From positions 2,850,201 to 2,914,200 of the forward strand of contig NW_024104420.1 of assembly GCF_003945595.2 (NCBI RefSeq): a stretch of 64,000 bases of DNA, in the 5' to 3' direction. The position numbers were made by a program, and so were the translations under genes. Source of the DNA: Pipra filicauda (Eukaryota; Chordata; Aves; Passeriformes; Pipridae). Within the stretch, counting starts at the first letter, position 1. Each line of letters starts with the position of its first letter. Below the pieces are notes generated by a model. It was given only the letters and a program-made list of their open reading frames with translations. It searched no databases and had not been told where the DNA came from. Of the stretch, positions 24,690-37,703 are shown in pieces.

Positions 24690-25190
24690 GCTCCTGTATA
24701 CTGTTTCTGGCGAGGGCAGTCCTGCCTTACAAACCTCTCGACAGTCAGTGGATCGATGAGCACATGGAATAGGGTGATTCAACCAGATTGCCCCTATGAT
24801 ATCGTCTACTTGGCTTTCCAGAAAACTTTTGACAGGGACCTCCATCCTGCCCTTTTAAAGAGACTAAAAACTATAAAAACATATATTGGAAAGACACCTT
24901 GCTAGAATTAGGAACTTAAAGGTAGGAATAAACAGGCTGTTTTACAGCAGAAGGATATGAGCCTCTAGAATTATAAAGGATCTATTAGAAACAGAAAAGT
25001 TTCAGAGAATAATGACAAGGATGATTAGTAGGTTCCATATGGGAAAAAATAAAAAAAGTACTGGGCTGGGAGTCTTTAGTGTGGAACAAAGATAACTTAA
25101 GGTGGAATATGTTAGAGTCTAGAAAATCATGAGAGCTATGGAGGGAAGAAGAGTAGGAGATAAATTGTTTTTTGGCTAATTTCAGTACAA
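24690..25190 (+). mobile_element. Old CR1 LINE fragment (RT region)
   Basis: The plus-strand translation retains SCLTNLS near 24718-24738, then IVYLAFQKTFDRD (the degraded motif-A region LDFSKAFD) and HPALLKRLK, the order found in CR1 reverse transcriptase. The sequence downstream to about 25.19 kb resembles later ORF2 regions but is very diverged. It may belong with the fragment ending at 24465 as separate relics of the same family. Boundaries are approximate. Confidence 0.6.
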
Positions 25191-28129
25191 GAATTCAGGG
25201 TCATCAAATAAAAGTAAGAAGGACTGAATCAAGGATAGAGAGAGGGTCTCTGTGTGGTGGGCAAAGCATATGGGAAACTCCTTGGCAAACAGGGACATTG
25301 CAGATACAAAAAGCTCGTACTGAATTCAAGAGAAAATTCTAAAAGCACTTTGGGGGAAAAAAAAAAGGTTTGTAAATTATTGCATAGAGAAACTACACTA
25401 GAAACTCCCTGACTAAAAATTGTCAGAAGATGGAAGAGTATTAGCTGAGATATATTCTCTACTCTTGCTCTTCCCTAGGCATTTACTCGTGGTCACTACT
25501 GATGATCGAGCTAGATGGAAAGTGGTTGGGTTTATGTTCTTTGATCTTCCCTTATCCAGGGTACAGAGCAGATTAGAGATCCCCATGCCATGTTTGAGAG
25601 CAGCTGACTCACCCATGGCCATCGGCTTTCCTGCCTCCTGGTTCCCAGCACTTTGGACTCCCAGGATAGCCAACGCACATATGATCTCCTGAACAATGTA
25701 AGTGTGTCCAGGGGCTGCCATGTAAATCTTGGCCATGAAGCTAAACAGCAGACCTGAGACTGTGGAAGTGGGAAAATGAAACCACTGGTGGCCTTAGCTG
25801 TGTGGCCTGAACCTTCCTACGGCAAGAGAAGTTAGATTTCCAAAACATTTAGGCTCTTCACAGGCATCTCAAAATGTGTTTCACAAGATAGTTGCCAGAT
25901 GCCTAACTCCCCTTGACTACAGTGTGATAGCACTTCTGAAAATACATGAGGCACCTATCTACATCTTTAGGTGCTTAAATCTCTCCAGTGTGCTGACCCT
26001 GTGCCCTCCAGAACTTAAAAATAACTCTGCCTAATTGGGCTCCTACTTGACCCCGTGTGGTTTGAGGCCTGCTCCATCTGCATAGGCTGACAGGGCAAAT
26101 GAAAATATATTAATCTGAAGTGAAAAGCACTTTTTGCAGATGGAGTGGGATCCCTTGAGATGCATTTCTGATCCCAAAGTTATGGACAGACACAGCAATT
26201 TTAATATTAATACTATATTTTAAATAATGGAGAGGCTGTGAGATTATCAATTTATGGTTTAACAAAATACAAATCACACTGTTATACACCAGATTAAAGG
26301 ACTGCAGTCTATAACTTTTCATGATTCTCTATTACAAGATACTATAGTGGTAAGTATTACTAGACAGGAAATTGCTGTATTTGGGGCTTTTTTCCCTCAA
26401 CACAACAAAAGAGAAAGAATAGAAGAAAGAAAATGTTAGGGACAGGATTCTCTCTGCAAATGTATTTGTGCAGCACTACGTTGAGCAGGTTGGAAGCTTT
26501 GGTGGGCAGGGTAAAATAATTTAAACTCCAAACAAGAGTACAGAAAGACAAAAGACAGAGCAGGAGGCATGTCAGACAACAGTATTACTGTGTGTGCACA
26601 TGTGCTGAAGCTGTATCTGATCCCCAGATGATCTCACATATATGCATCTATTGTTCTACTATTTTTTTTCTCTGAGAGAGCACTTTTGTTATCAGTCACT
26701 GGCTTTCTCATGTATGGTACACTCAAGATTCATTCCCATGTCTTTGCTAGTTTTTTCCTTTCCTTTTTTTTTTTCTATATCAGTATAAGGCAGTATTAAA
26801 ACATTTTTTTGCTGGTGATTAAGCAGAGGGATCTTCTTGTCTAACTCAAGGATGCATTCCCTCACATTTTCAAAGCAGATGATTAGCTGAAGGCTTTGTC
26901 AAGACAGTGGGAGTTGCATAGCTAAATCCTTGTGCAGGTCTTTGAAATTATTCTCTCTTGATACCTGATTGTAGCAGCTGACCTTCCCACTTTCACATCC
27001 ATCCAGTTTCCCAACCATATTGCAATGCACCACCTACTATTCCAGTTATTCAGTAGCCATTATTTGCAAAACTCCCCACAAATGTTTTTTATCCTCCATA
27101 TGTAGTACACTGCTTTAAACTCAAAAGCAGGTAAATGGGCAACGTTGCAATCCTGTATTTGATCCCACTCATCTGACCTCAATGGCAGCCCAGAGGTGAG
27201 GATATTGCTAAACACCAGTTACTGTCCTAACCTTTTTAAAAAATGAAAGTTATGCCCATGTGAGAAGCAGCCAACCAGGTGGTGAGGCTGTGCCCCGGCC
27301 CTCCCCAGCCTGGGGCAGGCGTGGGCAGCTCTGTACCACAGGACGTGTCCCCAGCAAAGTGGACACATTCAGCCATGAGGGTGTAGAGCACATGTGACAG
27401 GAAAACTCTCCTATTACTCTCCCACTCTCAGCACAGGCAGCGTGCAGAGTACTTGAAGGGCTTCTTTGGGGTACAGTAATTACTAGCTGAATGTTTACTG
27501 GGTCACTTCAGATGGAAACAGCATGTCTTCAGCAACACTACATGGAGCAACTGGTTAGTAGTGGAGATGAACCTGTACCACAAATTCAGATACAGAAAAT
27601 TTATGTTCAGTCTTTGTGGCTGTAACCCAGGTCAAGTCAGGCTGTCCTCTTCCCCCAGCTATTTATTTAGCTGAAACACATAAAGCTCTTGTTAGTGCAG
27701 CTAGGGCTGGATATTTCCTTTCTCTCTGTTCCAAGAGAAGCATTGTTCTACAAGAAACAGCGTGAGTCTAAAAGTAAAGAGGTTATCAAAACAGCTGGTG
27801 TCAATGGGCAACAGGAGCACTCTGGGTGGTTAAGTAAGAAATAGGAGTTTGGCTTTAGGTGCCCAAGTTTGAAAGTATTTGCCTCTGTTCCTCAGTGAGT
27901 CCTCTTATGCCCTAATTCAATTCATATCAACCTTTCTGTACAGCAGAGTGGTGAATTCTAAAACTGGATGCTTTGTTGTAAACAAAATTAAAAAAAAAGT
28001 GTCACGGCTACAAGTTCAATGATAGTTATTTGAGCTCATCACTGGAGTGCAGGTATATTCTTTGCTTGATATTTCCTAACACTGAACGCACATGTGCATG
28101 AAAGGGAAAATGATCCCCAGCAGCCACGC

Positions 28130-28450
28130 CAGCCTCATTTGAACATTAGATTATTCACTTTCCCAACTAATCAATAATTGTTATAATTAAAATTGATAGT
28201 TGCAAATAACATGACAGAGTGCTGCTGCCAGAATACTGATTGTGTATTTGGCTTGAAAAGATAGGCAGTAGCGTGAAACACTTATTTTCCAATTTGCTTT
28301 TAGCTGTGTGCAAATTGCTTTAGCTGTATCCAGCTGATTTAGATCTTGCCTGGAGGTACACTAGATTAATTGGGAGCCACACATTCATTGCTTACAGAAT
28401 GGACTCTGTAATTGGTGAAATTTGTTAGTGCCAGTTATAAAATAACTATA
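28130..28450. promoter_or_regulatory. Candidate enhancer-like SOX/homeobox motif cluster
   Basis: The block contains AATAATTGTTATAATTAAAA (complement has the SOX core AACAAT; TAATTA at 28184-28189), ATTAATTGGG and GTAATTGG among non-repetitive sequence, and lacks repeats or open frames. The texture resembles conserved non-coding elements of gene deserts. No conservation data were available. Confidence 0.25.
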
Positions 28451-30150
28451 TAGTTCTGCTTTTTAGTTGTCCTTACATTACTCTTTCAGGAAAGGGAAAA
28501 AACAATTAGAACCTTTCAGACGACCAAGATTGCTTTTTAAAAGATTAAAAGATTTAAAAGATTGCTTTATGTAAAACCACCAGTGTGACTCTAGTCAGTA
28601 TTTTATGCAAGCCAACACTAGTGTGAATATAGTATTGATTTTTTTTGAAACTGAAAAGCTCTTCAGCACACATAAGAGGGATATTTTGTCCTTTTTGTGA
28701 CTGAACTTTAGGTAATGAAACCATTATGCTGTTACTACCCAGAGCTTTTAAAAATAACTTTGTTGGGTTTTGTATCTTAATTAGCTTATTATTAAACTAG
28801 AAAAAATCATTGTTGTTTGTTGGCACCTAAAAGCATTTAAAAAATACTACAGACATAGTTTTTCTTAAATCCGGGGTCCTTTTTTGCCTATGTGTAATAT
28901 TAGTGACACATGAGTGACACATAAAGCCTATAGGTAAATACATAAATATAACGGACTACTTCCAAGTTACATATTCCTGTGATAATTGATGAGATTTAGG
29001 ATTCAAGAGCCATGCCCTAGGTTTATTTCAGTTTCTCTTGTTCATAATTTTAACCTAAACCTAAATAAATTGTGAACCAGTTACTTTTCTATACAACAGC
29101 TATGACACTGGATATGTTTTGCATCTTGTGATGCAGAGCATGGTGCAAGACACTGGAGTGATTCCACAGAAAGGGTCCATGCTTGGCCCTGAACACATCC
29201 CAACTTTGTAAGGGGAAAAGAAGATGTTATACTCACTGACATTCTTAAGGTTTTTGACTGCTCAGGAGACACATACAACAGGGCCATGCAGAGGAGACCC
29301 TTGCAAAGCTCTCATTTAAAGTTCGTGTGACCACACCATCCCTCTAACCTTTCCCTTGCACAAAACATTTTAGCCTGTTGACCAGTTGCAATTAAACTAG
29401 GTACCCCAAAGACACTCTTTAATTTCACAAGTATTGGTAAAAAGACAAAGAAGAGATGGCCTGTTAGTGCCTTCATTTAGGAAAAATTTAAGGAGTTCAC
29501 ATTTTACTGAACATCTGAGAGTCCAAACAGAAAAAAAAGCCATTGAAAACTGGTCTTTACTAACTACACTGGTCACAGAACTATTTGTAGTTCTTCAGGT
29601 CTCCTTTCCCTGGTGATTAACTAGCAATTTGCTTTTGATGTGTAATTCAACTGTTGATTCAAGCAGAGCACAGGACCTTGATGCTATCACTAGGGACTAA
29701 TGCATAATAAACATAAGCAGCAACCTGGGGGCAAAACATAATCTGAAAGGGGTGTAGGTTGTGCAAGGGAGATGGGATGTGGTCTGCATCCCTAACTGCC
29801 ATCAGCTACCCCATAAAACCTTCTCTGGAAAAGTGTCCTGTGTTTGCCTTACCGATTCAACATAGAGAAAGTTTTCAGTTCTTATCTTACTGATCATTGT
29901 ATACAAGTCCAATGACTTTTAGTGTGAGTCAGAGGGATAATTGTATTATTGATAAATGCTGTCTTCATGAAATCAGTGACTTTTTTTGAAATTTGTTTTC
30001 CCTACCAGCTACCAGATGCTGCCAAGAATCTGAATTATCTGTGAATTAATTCTGTCCTTTAAAAGAAACGAGGGGGGGGGAACAAAAAAACATCACCAAC
30101 TGTCAAAGTTGTGGAAGCATCTTTTTCCCTCTCAAATGAACAAGATTTGA

Positions 30151-30266
30151 GGGGAAAAAAAATAAAAATAAAAATAATAATAAAAAAAAACAAACACAAA
30201 ACAAAACAAAACAAACAAACAAAAAAACCCAACCCAAACCAAACCAAAACAAAACAAAACAAAACC
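30151..30266. repeat. A-rich compound microsatellite (AAAAT/AAT/AAAC/AACCC)
   Basis: The array drifts from AAAAT and AAT units into CAAAA and CAAA, then AACCC/AAACC, and back to CAAAA. The minus-strand frame over it (Phe/Leu/Val/Gly/Trp-rich) and the plus-strand Lys/Asn-rich frame are repeat artefacts. Confidence 0.9.
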
Positions 30267-31159
30267 CAAGACTATAAAACATTACTAATTATATGTGGCA
30301 CTTAATTTGAAATTATAGTACCAATTTTGAACTTAGGAACATACAAAATACTGCATCCTGAAGATTCAGCTGAGAACTCATCTAAGCTGCACACTGAAGT
30401 GCTAATGCTTAAAAACAGAGCAACCAAAACAAAAGCACATACAAAACTATTATATCTCGTGATGGAAATATCCTTTTTTTCAGAGAAAAATACTCAAAAT
30501 GGCTTCTTAAACACATATCAGCCAATTAATGAGGAGATATGGGCCCTTTACACTGGTAACTAGTAATATAATATTGCCATTTAATGGGCCTCAAGAGAAT
30601 GTAAGAATTAATAATGATACTAAACAATGAAAGAGAACGGTACCAAAGGTTTCAACTTACTGCCACGAGAGGAAGCGTAACTGGAGACACACGTTTCTGG
30701 TTTGCCGTGTACGATCTCCTGGCTGATCATTTTCTACTCTGCAATAAAGTTGTTTCTCTATAATTTACTCCTACCTTCAGATGGCAGAGAGAGAAGGTAT
30801 ATTTTTGGTGTATGGCAGCCTGAAGCAAGAGAAATCATGTTCCTTTGGGGCAGGGGAGTTACATGTAAGTAACGGGACAGCTGTAGTGCCTTCTAAAGAC
30901 AAAGTTGCCAGGCCATGCTTGAACTTTAAGACTACCTCATGCTTTGTCCTGTCTTATCCTCTATAAGTTGCTCAGATGTATTAAGATAACTCTCACCACT
31001 CTTTGGATTGCAAGCATCCTGTCTCTTGATGTTCCAGGCCTGTGCTACTGACGAAAGCAGAGCATATTGAGATGGCAGTTCCTAAGCCAGTGACATGTGA
31101 GCCTGGAGCAAGCACTCAAGTGCTTTAGAACGGTCAGATCTGCCCAATGTTAGCTTCAT

Positions 31160-31195
31160 AAGGAAGGTCTGCCTGTCCAGTGCCAGACCTTCCTT
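31160..31195. repeat. Perfect 12-bp inverted repeat with 12-nt loop
   Basis: AAGGAAGGTCTG (31160-31171) is the exact reverse complement of CAGACCTTCCTT (31184-31195), with a 12-nt spacer. Pairing does not extend outwards, so it is too short for a typical microRNA precursor. No T run follows that would suggest a transcript end. Confidence 0.9.
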
Positions 31196-34100
31196 TACCA
31201 GGACCCATTGCAGTTTGTAGTATGAGTGCTTGGGGACTCACCTGCACTTGCCCAGTGACTGTCAATGCTTCCCATCCTCCCTACCCATCTGGGCCAGCTT
31301 TAATTGTTCCTTCCCCTTTCTGTATGCAAATATCTTGACTGATTTGCCAGGCCAATACACTGACATATATATCTACTGCTCTTCTTTAATAACAGAGATT
31401 TTTAGTTTATGTGCACTAACCCTTTTACAAGTAGGACAGGTTTTAAAAGCTTGTGACTAGTGTGAAGTGCAGATATAAAACTCTATAAAGCTGAGCAGTC
31501 ATTGGTATCATAGAGAGCTATTTTATTGCCAATGGGCTACAAAAGAAACCCCTAAGCAAACTGGTATCAAATCATGCATTTATGTGTGACCCCCTAACAA
31601 AGGGGAGAGCGAGTACATGAGTATCGGAGAGAGACTTACATGTGCACGTACTCAAGGAAAAAGTAAGGAGCTACAGTGAATAGCAATTACTTGTTCTGCC
31701 TTGAGGGACCAAATCCTTATCTGAGTTGCAGAAGCAGAGCATGCCTAAGTCTACTGAGAGTTGTTCTATCATAAAGAACTGGACTCTGTCTTGCTATTTT
31801 TAGTGTTTTCTTTCTATAACACTTTCTTCTACACTTTGTTTCTTTAGGAAAGTAACAAAATGGGGACAGATTTTGGGGACAGATTTTGGCAGACCCAAGG
31901 GAAAGTGGTCAAGTAGTTTCGACAAAGCCACAAGTCATTTAGAGTCTTTGGCAATTTCTCTATTAAAGGAAACTAGCTTCAAGTAGGGGGATAATGAATT
32001 AGGACACAGATTCTTGCGGTAAAGCTTGCTATTAAATTGTTATGTTCTCGCATGGTGCGGGGAGACATATCGTGTCATTGACATTTTAATGATCTTTTGT
32101 CTGGAGCTCTACTTAAAAATCAGTGGCTTGATGAGGCTTATCACTGAAAATACTTACACTAACTTAGTGACAGAATGGGGAAAGGTGTGCACAAAATATT
32201 ACAAAAAACCTTGGTCTGGCAAGCATAAGCAAAGGAAAAGCATAAACTTCAACCATCCTTGCAGTCCATGCAGCCCTGCATCTGGTTTCTCCCACTCTCT
32301 TCTGGGGAACAGAGAACCACACAGGAAGAAGGTAGTCAACTTGCTGAAGCAGTTAGCAGAGCTGACTGCTGGTGAATAGGGAGCTTGTCAACGAAAAGTA
32401 TGTTCTGTGTAAGGAAGGGCCCTAGTTTGAGTACATGTATTAAGAGCCAGCTGCTCTTACAGCTAATTGCAAATCTTGTCCTTTTCAGTCATCCATACTG
32501 GAAGGGGAGAGGAAAAAAAATGCCCCTCTACCCTTAAGTTATCTCTAGTTTCACTCAGACTCTTAAACACAAGTTTATACGATTGAGGAAAAAAGGGTTA
32601 GAAGTTAAGGAAAAAAAGGGTTGTCTTTTTCATGACTGTCATTAACTACACAGGAGGTTCTTCAGTCTGGGGCTTTTATTCCACATCTCGTTTCCACTGT
32701 TCTGCAATAGTTTGATTTGAAACACATAAAGACAAAATTTCTCTTTAACCTTATATTTGTCTATTTAAGAAAATATTAGCAAGGGACTCACTGAAGCTCT
32801 TTCTCTGCACACTGTTCTAAAAGAAACAGCCTAAACCCAAGAGCCATAAGAGCAGAAATGGCACATCCTTGTTCGTTCTGAAAGTTCAGCCAGGCTCCTG
32901 GAGGCTAGCAGGTCTCATCTCACCAACACCAGTCAGGGGCCAAGACAACTACAGTGCAGCTCTAGCCCAAGGCATCTTTATCCCTGGGTTAGGGATGAAC
33001 AGAGACAGCCTAAACTGAAATGAGAGACCTGGGCCGAGGAAGGATGGGGGAAGGAAGCTTCATGGGAGGCTGGGCAGGTTGACTAAAATGCCCTCAGGGC
33101 ACTGGAAACAATTAAGAGAACTGCAGTAATTTACTCTACTTGTCAAGATGGATGCTTTAAAATTAGTTTCCCCTATTAAGGGTTTAAACAGGCTTTCAGG
33201 GAGTCTTTGCCTACTGATATAATTCTATTTTTTTATCAGGCATTGCTGCACTGTTTCCTGAGAAAATCCTACAGCATTATGCTCATAGCAGTAAGTAAGC
33301 AGTATCCTACCATTAGCAAACTCAAATGACAGAAATCATGTAATTAATTAACATACAACATTATATCATCCAAAATGACCAGAGAATGCTGCTGAAACAT
33401 CTGTGAGGCTTCTGGAACTGAACTACAGGTATCAGCTTGGTCTGCTGGAGTTCATTTGCCAATAAAAAAAATCTGCTTTCAAACTCTCCAGAGCACTTCT
33501 CTATCATATTATGGTGGAGACTAAGTTTTCTGCATGACAAATATTGTTAGGTTGCAAATAATAATTACCGTTGCTAAATCCTTAAGTTTGCTAATTTATC
33601 AGTGCAGAGAAGAAATTTCAGAGTTGCTACTGAAGTTAAAAGCCTTATTTAGCATACATTGCCCAAAAATGTAAGAACTTTAATGGTGTCTATCTCTACA
33701 CCACTGGAACATGTACATCTTTAGCTAACGTCTCCTCTCCTGAATGAACGTTTCTTGCATTTCTTGGTCATAGTAAGATTTCCACCCCGCCTCCAAGAAT
33801 AACCTAAGAAAAAAAACTTCACAAAGGAGCGCTGTAACACTGATGCTTTAGAGTGTTTACTAGAGAAAGCTACCTAAATTGCTAAAACTGAAATCAGAGC
33901 TCTCTTTCTAAAGCAGAACAAAGCTGGCACATTAAGTAATGACTGTATGTCTCCAGTTCCCTCTGATGCAGGCAGATATAGCTTCAGACTTCCTATGTGG
34001 GCTTGGTATCATTCACAATTTTGAGTCACTAGATGGTTTCAAAATACCTTTGAAAACTGTAATGTTTTTTGTCAGTTACCTTAAGCTTCTTGTTAATAAT

Positions 34101-35609
34101 GGTTTGTACTAGCTACTCATGGCATCTTGTGCTATCATCTACGAGATGCTATAGCTATTATTCAGAGGTAACTATAGATATGAACTATGCTGTATGAATT
34201 TGAAGTGAGATATGTTCTCTGTCCCAAATACTTTAGGCTAAAGAGAGGCACAGTGTAAGCTACAGAAAAAGGCACAAGTTAAAGGAAGAAGTGTGATAAA
34301 AGGAAAGAGAAACTAATCAAGGGTCAAGATAACAAATACATGCAGAAGGTTTTTAGATGTGCAAGTAGAATTTTGATAACATCAGATGGATGTAAGAGGG
34401 CTCCTTAAGTGGGCAAGTGACATAAAGAGGGGAGAGGAGAAAGGAGGAGACAGAGACTGTGGCAAGTAAACATTAGAGTGAGATTATGAGACAGAAAGCT
34501 GAGGACAATACATTTGCTAGTTGTAATAAAGATAGTGACAAGACAGCTGATGCCAGAAGGAAATATGAACTAGATTTCCTGCTTGACTCCACTGGTTCCA
34601 TGAGAAGAGCCACGGTGGTGAGCTACAGAAGGCCACTGTGGTGTCCTGTCCTTATGCCAGGTTTTGTGCTATCAACAATCCCTGGTGTGTGTTTTAGGAT
34701 GGATTTGGGGATTCTCTAACTTCATGTCCTTTTGGAGGCCCTTGTTCTGACAGCACTTGTCAGTGTGACAAGTGGGACTACTGACCCAATGGTTAAGTTT
34801 AACCAGTGCAACTGTCAGAAACAAGGAAGGGATGGTATGGCACAGAATTAGCTCAGTGACTTCTCAAGTGCTACCCAAGGCCACCAGGGGATCTAAAATT
34901 ACAAAACTGGAGAAATGTTACTCCTAGTCCCCATTTTTACCAGACCTAGTCTAACCCTGATAGCTAGCCAGCTCTCTCAGTTAGAGCCCTGTCCTCTTTC
35001 AGCCACTAGAGCTACATAATTGTTAAAAAAACACCCCACCCCTTCTCTGTTCACATCTATTTTTTCCCAGCGCAAGCACCACAGGCAGTAGGTCCCTGCT
35101 GGGTTTTTTGGTCTGATGGGCTTGCACTGACAGACCTTTAATTTCTCTAGCTGCATTTGCATGAACAGGCTAGAAACTCAAGTTAAGTGTAATGCATAAG
35201 CCCAGCTTCACCTTTTCAAAACATCCAGCAACACCTGGAGAACAGGAGCAAGGTCACTGATAGCTGCTGCTGGAAGGGCAGAGTGGTAAATGTGTCAGCT
35301 AGAAGTAATAAAAAGTATAAGCCCATCCTGTGGAAAACAGAGTGCAAATATATCTGTATCATGATGCTTCTGCTGCCCCTTTTCAGCGAGCAGCCTCTGT
35401 AGTTCCCATGTGTGTAAACTGTGTTCCTTGTGTAACTGCTTCTGTTTACTCATCCTTTGGATGCTCACACAGTGGTGAGATGACCAAGTAGCTGCACATC
35501 TATGCTCGGACATGGGTACCTTTTGGCTTTGGGGAGTGCTGAACCACAGAGTCACGCTCACTGTGGCACAGCCTTTAAGGAGGTCAGTATGGCAAGTGTT
35601 AAACCAAAC

Positions 35610-35664
35610 GGAAGACAATAAAGCCAGATGGAAGACAATAATCTTAAGTGGAGGAAGACAATAA
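35610..35664. repeat. Three dispersed copies of GGAAGACAATAA
   Basis: Exact 12-mers lie at 35610-35621, 35630-35641 and 35653-35664, with unequal spacers of 8 and 11 bases. This is an irregular minisatellite-like cluster of unknown origin. Confidence 0.85.
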
Positions 35665-36977
35665 ATGGCAATGGATGTTAGCCACTCTTACAGACCTCAA
35701 GGATACAATAAAGCTATAACAATAATTGCAGTTTTAACTGTTGCTTACCCTGTATCAATCAGAGTAATTCATTCCAGTTACTTATTACACTCAAACCACA
35801 CTAAATCAAAATCACCAATAGTGTGAATTTATAAGATGTGTTTTGCTCTGGAAGCATTACTGGTCTAGGCAGGAAAAAAAAAATCAATGGTACATTTCAA
35901 CACAAAAGCCATCTGAGCCTTTACTATAGAAGTAATAAGGCATTTATTATTTCAAGAGCCCTGCATTCACAATATCCCCTTTTTCAAAGAAAACACCCCT
36001 TCCTTCCCATTTTTTATGAGGCTAACTTGTAGTAGGTCACCACTATGAGACTTCTGAATGTGTTCAGAACAAGACAATAATAGTAAGCCACAGATGAATG
36101 ATGTGTAGTAAAAATCAATAAACCTTATAACTATTCACTAAGGGAACTGATTTTATGCCTATAAAAATAAAACAATTATAGCAATATTAATGGCAGATTC
36201 ATCATAGTAATATAAAAAGTCCAAGTGTGCTTGTCTGTTGGGAATCTTTAATTCATCCTTCTGTATTAAGTATTCACAAGGTAGAAGAAACGGAACTGAC
36301 TTCAAGAACAACCTTTAAGTTGCAGTAATTCACCCTGTCAAAAAAACCACCAACAAACACAAAACAAAAAAAAAACCAGTAAAACTTTAAAAAACAGTTT
36401 TGACAATCAACGTAACTGGGATATGCAGAAAAGGACCAAAATTAAAGCCTCAAATACTGACCAGTAAATCTGATTTTTTTTCATGTCATGATTAGTGATT
36501 TCCTATTACTATGTGCTGTGTTAACCACATTGTAACAAAACAATATAAATATTTTGTGGTAATGCAGATTAAGCACAGCAAAGGAATTTTTTTAATTGAC
36601 AGCTCCTCTGCTTTTAGGCATCTATTCAAAATGGGGGGAAGGGGGACAACACAGACATAATAGGAAAAATTTGCCTATAATTTATAGCATACAGAGCTGC
36701 TCTAAAACAGGTATTAGAGATTTCAGTTCCACTAATACCATCCAAAGTGTTACTATGGGCCTTTTTTGAACCTATCAGGGTCAACTGAAAGAGGCCCACA
36801 GCCATCTGGCCTGGGCTCCGCATCGCCTGCTGGGACAGGACAACAGCACAGGCCCAGCAGGAGCACAACTTGTAGCTGTGTCATTGCTGCAGCCTCTGCT
36901 ATCTACAGCTATGACACATCTTTCAAAGTGGCCCATAGACACCCAGAAATTTAAAAAAAAAAAAGCAACTTTTTTTC

Positions 36978-36983
36978 TTTATT
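36978..36983 (-). terminator. ZNF608: Candidate distal polyadenylation signal AATAAA
   Basis: Plus-strand TTTATT is AATAAA in the transcript, about 965 nt after the stop codon. The following transcript sequence is U-rich, as expected of a downstream element. Cleavage would fall around 36950-36965. Confidence 0.45.
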
Positions 36984-37520
36984 CTGATTGCCGAATTATT
37001 TAAGGCAAGTAAAAAAATGAAAGCATTCGATATACGTTTTACATAAGATAAACTAGATTACAGCATAAAACAAGTAAACAGGTAATGGCATTAAAGTCTC
37101 TCCTCTAAATCTGGGTAATTGTAAACATTAAAAAAAAGACTGCAGGACTATTCAAGTAATAGAACAATCACAGATGTCTTCTTGTATGCAGGCTATTAGG
37201 TTATCTGCCATTCAAGATTATCAAAAAAGACATTTCATTATTCACAGATGCTCATTATCTCCATTTAAAATCTATACATTATATACAACACAGTTTTTGT
37301 GGTACTAGAATCCCCATGCCTTCCAAAGGTATATTTTTCACAATACACAATTACAATGAAACAGTGAATACAGTAACATTTTACACTGATGCATCTTAAT
37401 AGGAACCACCAAATAGACATCTACATTGTACCAAAGTGTCATCACAGTTAGCCTCTCTGAGAGCTTGTGGGAAATATCAGAAGGGTATGCAAGGTTCAGG
37501 CACACTGATACGTAACATTA

Positions 37521-37530
37521 TTTATTTACA
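37521..37530 (-). terminator. ZNF608: Candidate proximal AATAAA overlapping a Pumilio site
   Basis: The transcript reads TGTAAATAAATAATG. TGTAAATA (37523-37530) is a perfect Pumilio response element and shares bases with AATAAA (37521-37526). Use of this signal would give a UTR of about 430-450 nt. Confidence 0.4.
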
Positions 37531-37703
37531 ATTGGAAAGGAAAAAAGAAAAAAAGAAAAAGAAAAGGAAGAAAAGAAACAACAGCCTTTTGCGGTTAACG
37601 CTTTCTAAACGTGACAAATACATATCTCCATTTACTGTGTGGTTCGCAACTTAGCAGCAGACCCTGTGTGCGAGCCTTGGTACTGATACAAAAAAAGTAA
37701 AGA

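Larger units (their letters stand above)
25191..36954. other. Intergenic DNA downstream of ZNF608, no gene seen
   Basis: No protein-coding gene is supported in this 11.7-kb stretch. The longest open frames (25413-25736 minus, 32026-32379 plus) have no recognisable motifs and no splice context. It contains the A-rich microsatellite at 30.15 kb, a perfect hairpin at 31.16 kb, a GC-richer patch at about 27.26-27.40 kb and a possible conserved non-coding block at 28.13-28.45 kb. Confidence 0.6.

Noticed and set aside
25413..25736. 107-codon minus-strand frame starting MAKIYMAAPGHTY
   Set aside because: It starts with ATG and has mixed composition, but the opposite strand is also open and I see no homology or splice partners. 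I would not call it a gene.
27260..27400. GC-rich patch as a CpG island/promoter
   Set aside because: It is short, with few CpGs, and has no exon or open frame next to it.
30059..30305. Low-complexity frames on both strands (Phe/Leu-rich and Lys/Asn-rich)
   Set aside because: They are translation of the compound A-rich microsatellite.
30660..30780. Possible solo LTR end (CTGCAATAAAGTTGTTTCTC with upstream GC-richer sequence)
   Set aside because: An AATAAA and LTR-like texture are present, but I found no TG...CA termini, target-site duplication or second LTR.
32026..32379. 117-codon plus-strand frame
   Set aside because: No family match, no promoter or splice signals; length is within chance for 64 kb in six frames.
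36760..36920. Possible additional repeat or exon around the GC-richer GGCCTGGGCTCCGC block
   Set aside because: No CR1 landmarks and no consistent frame; left unassigned.
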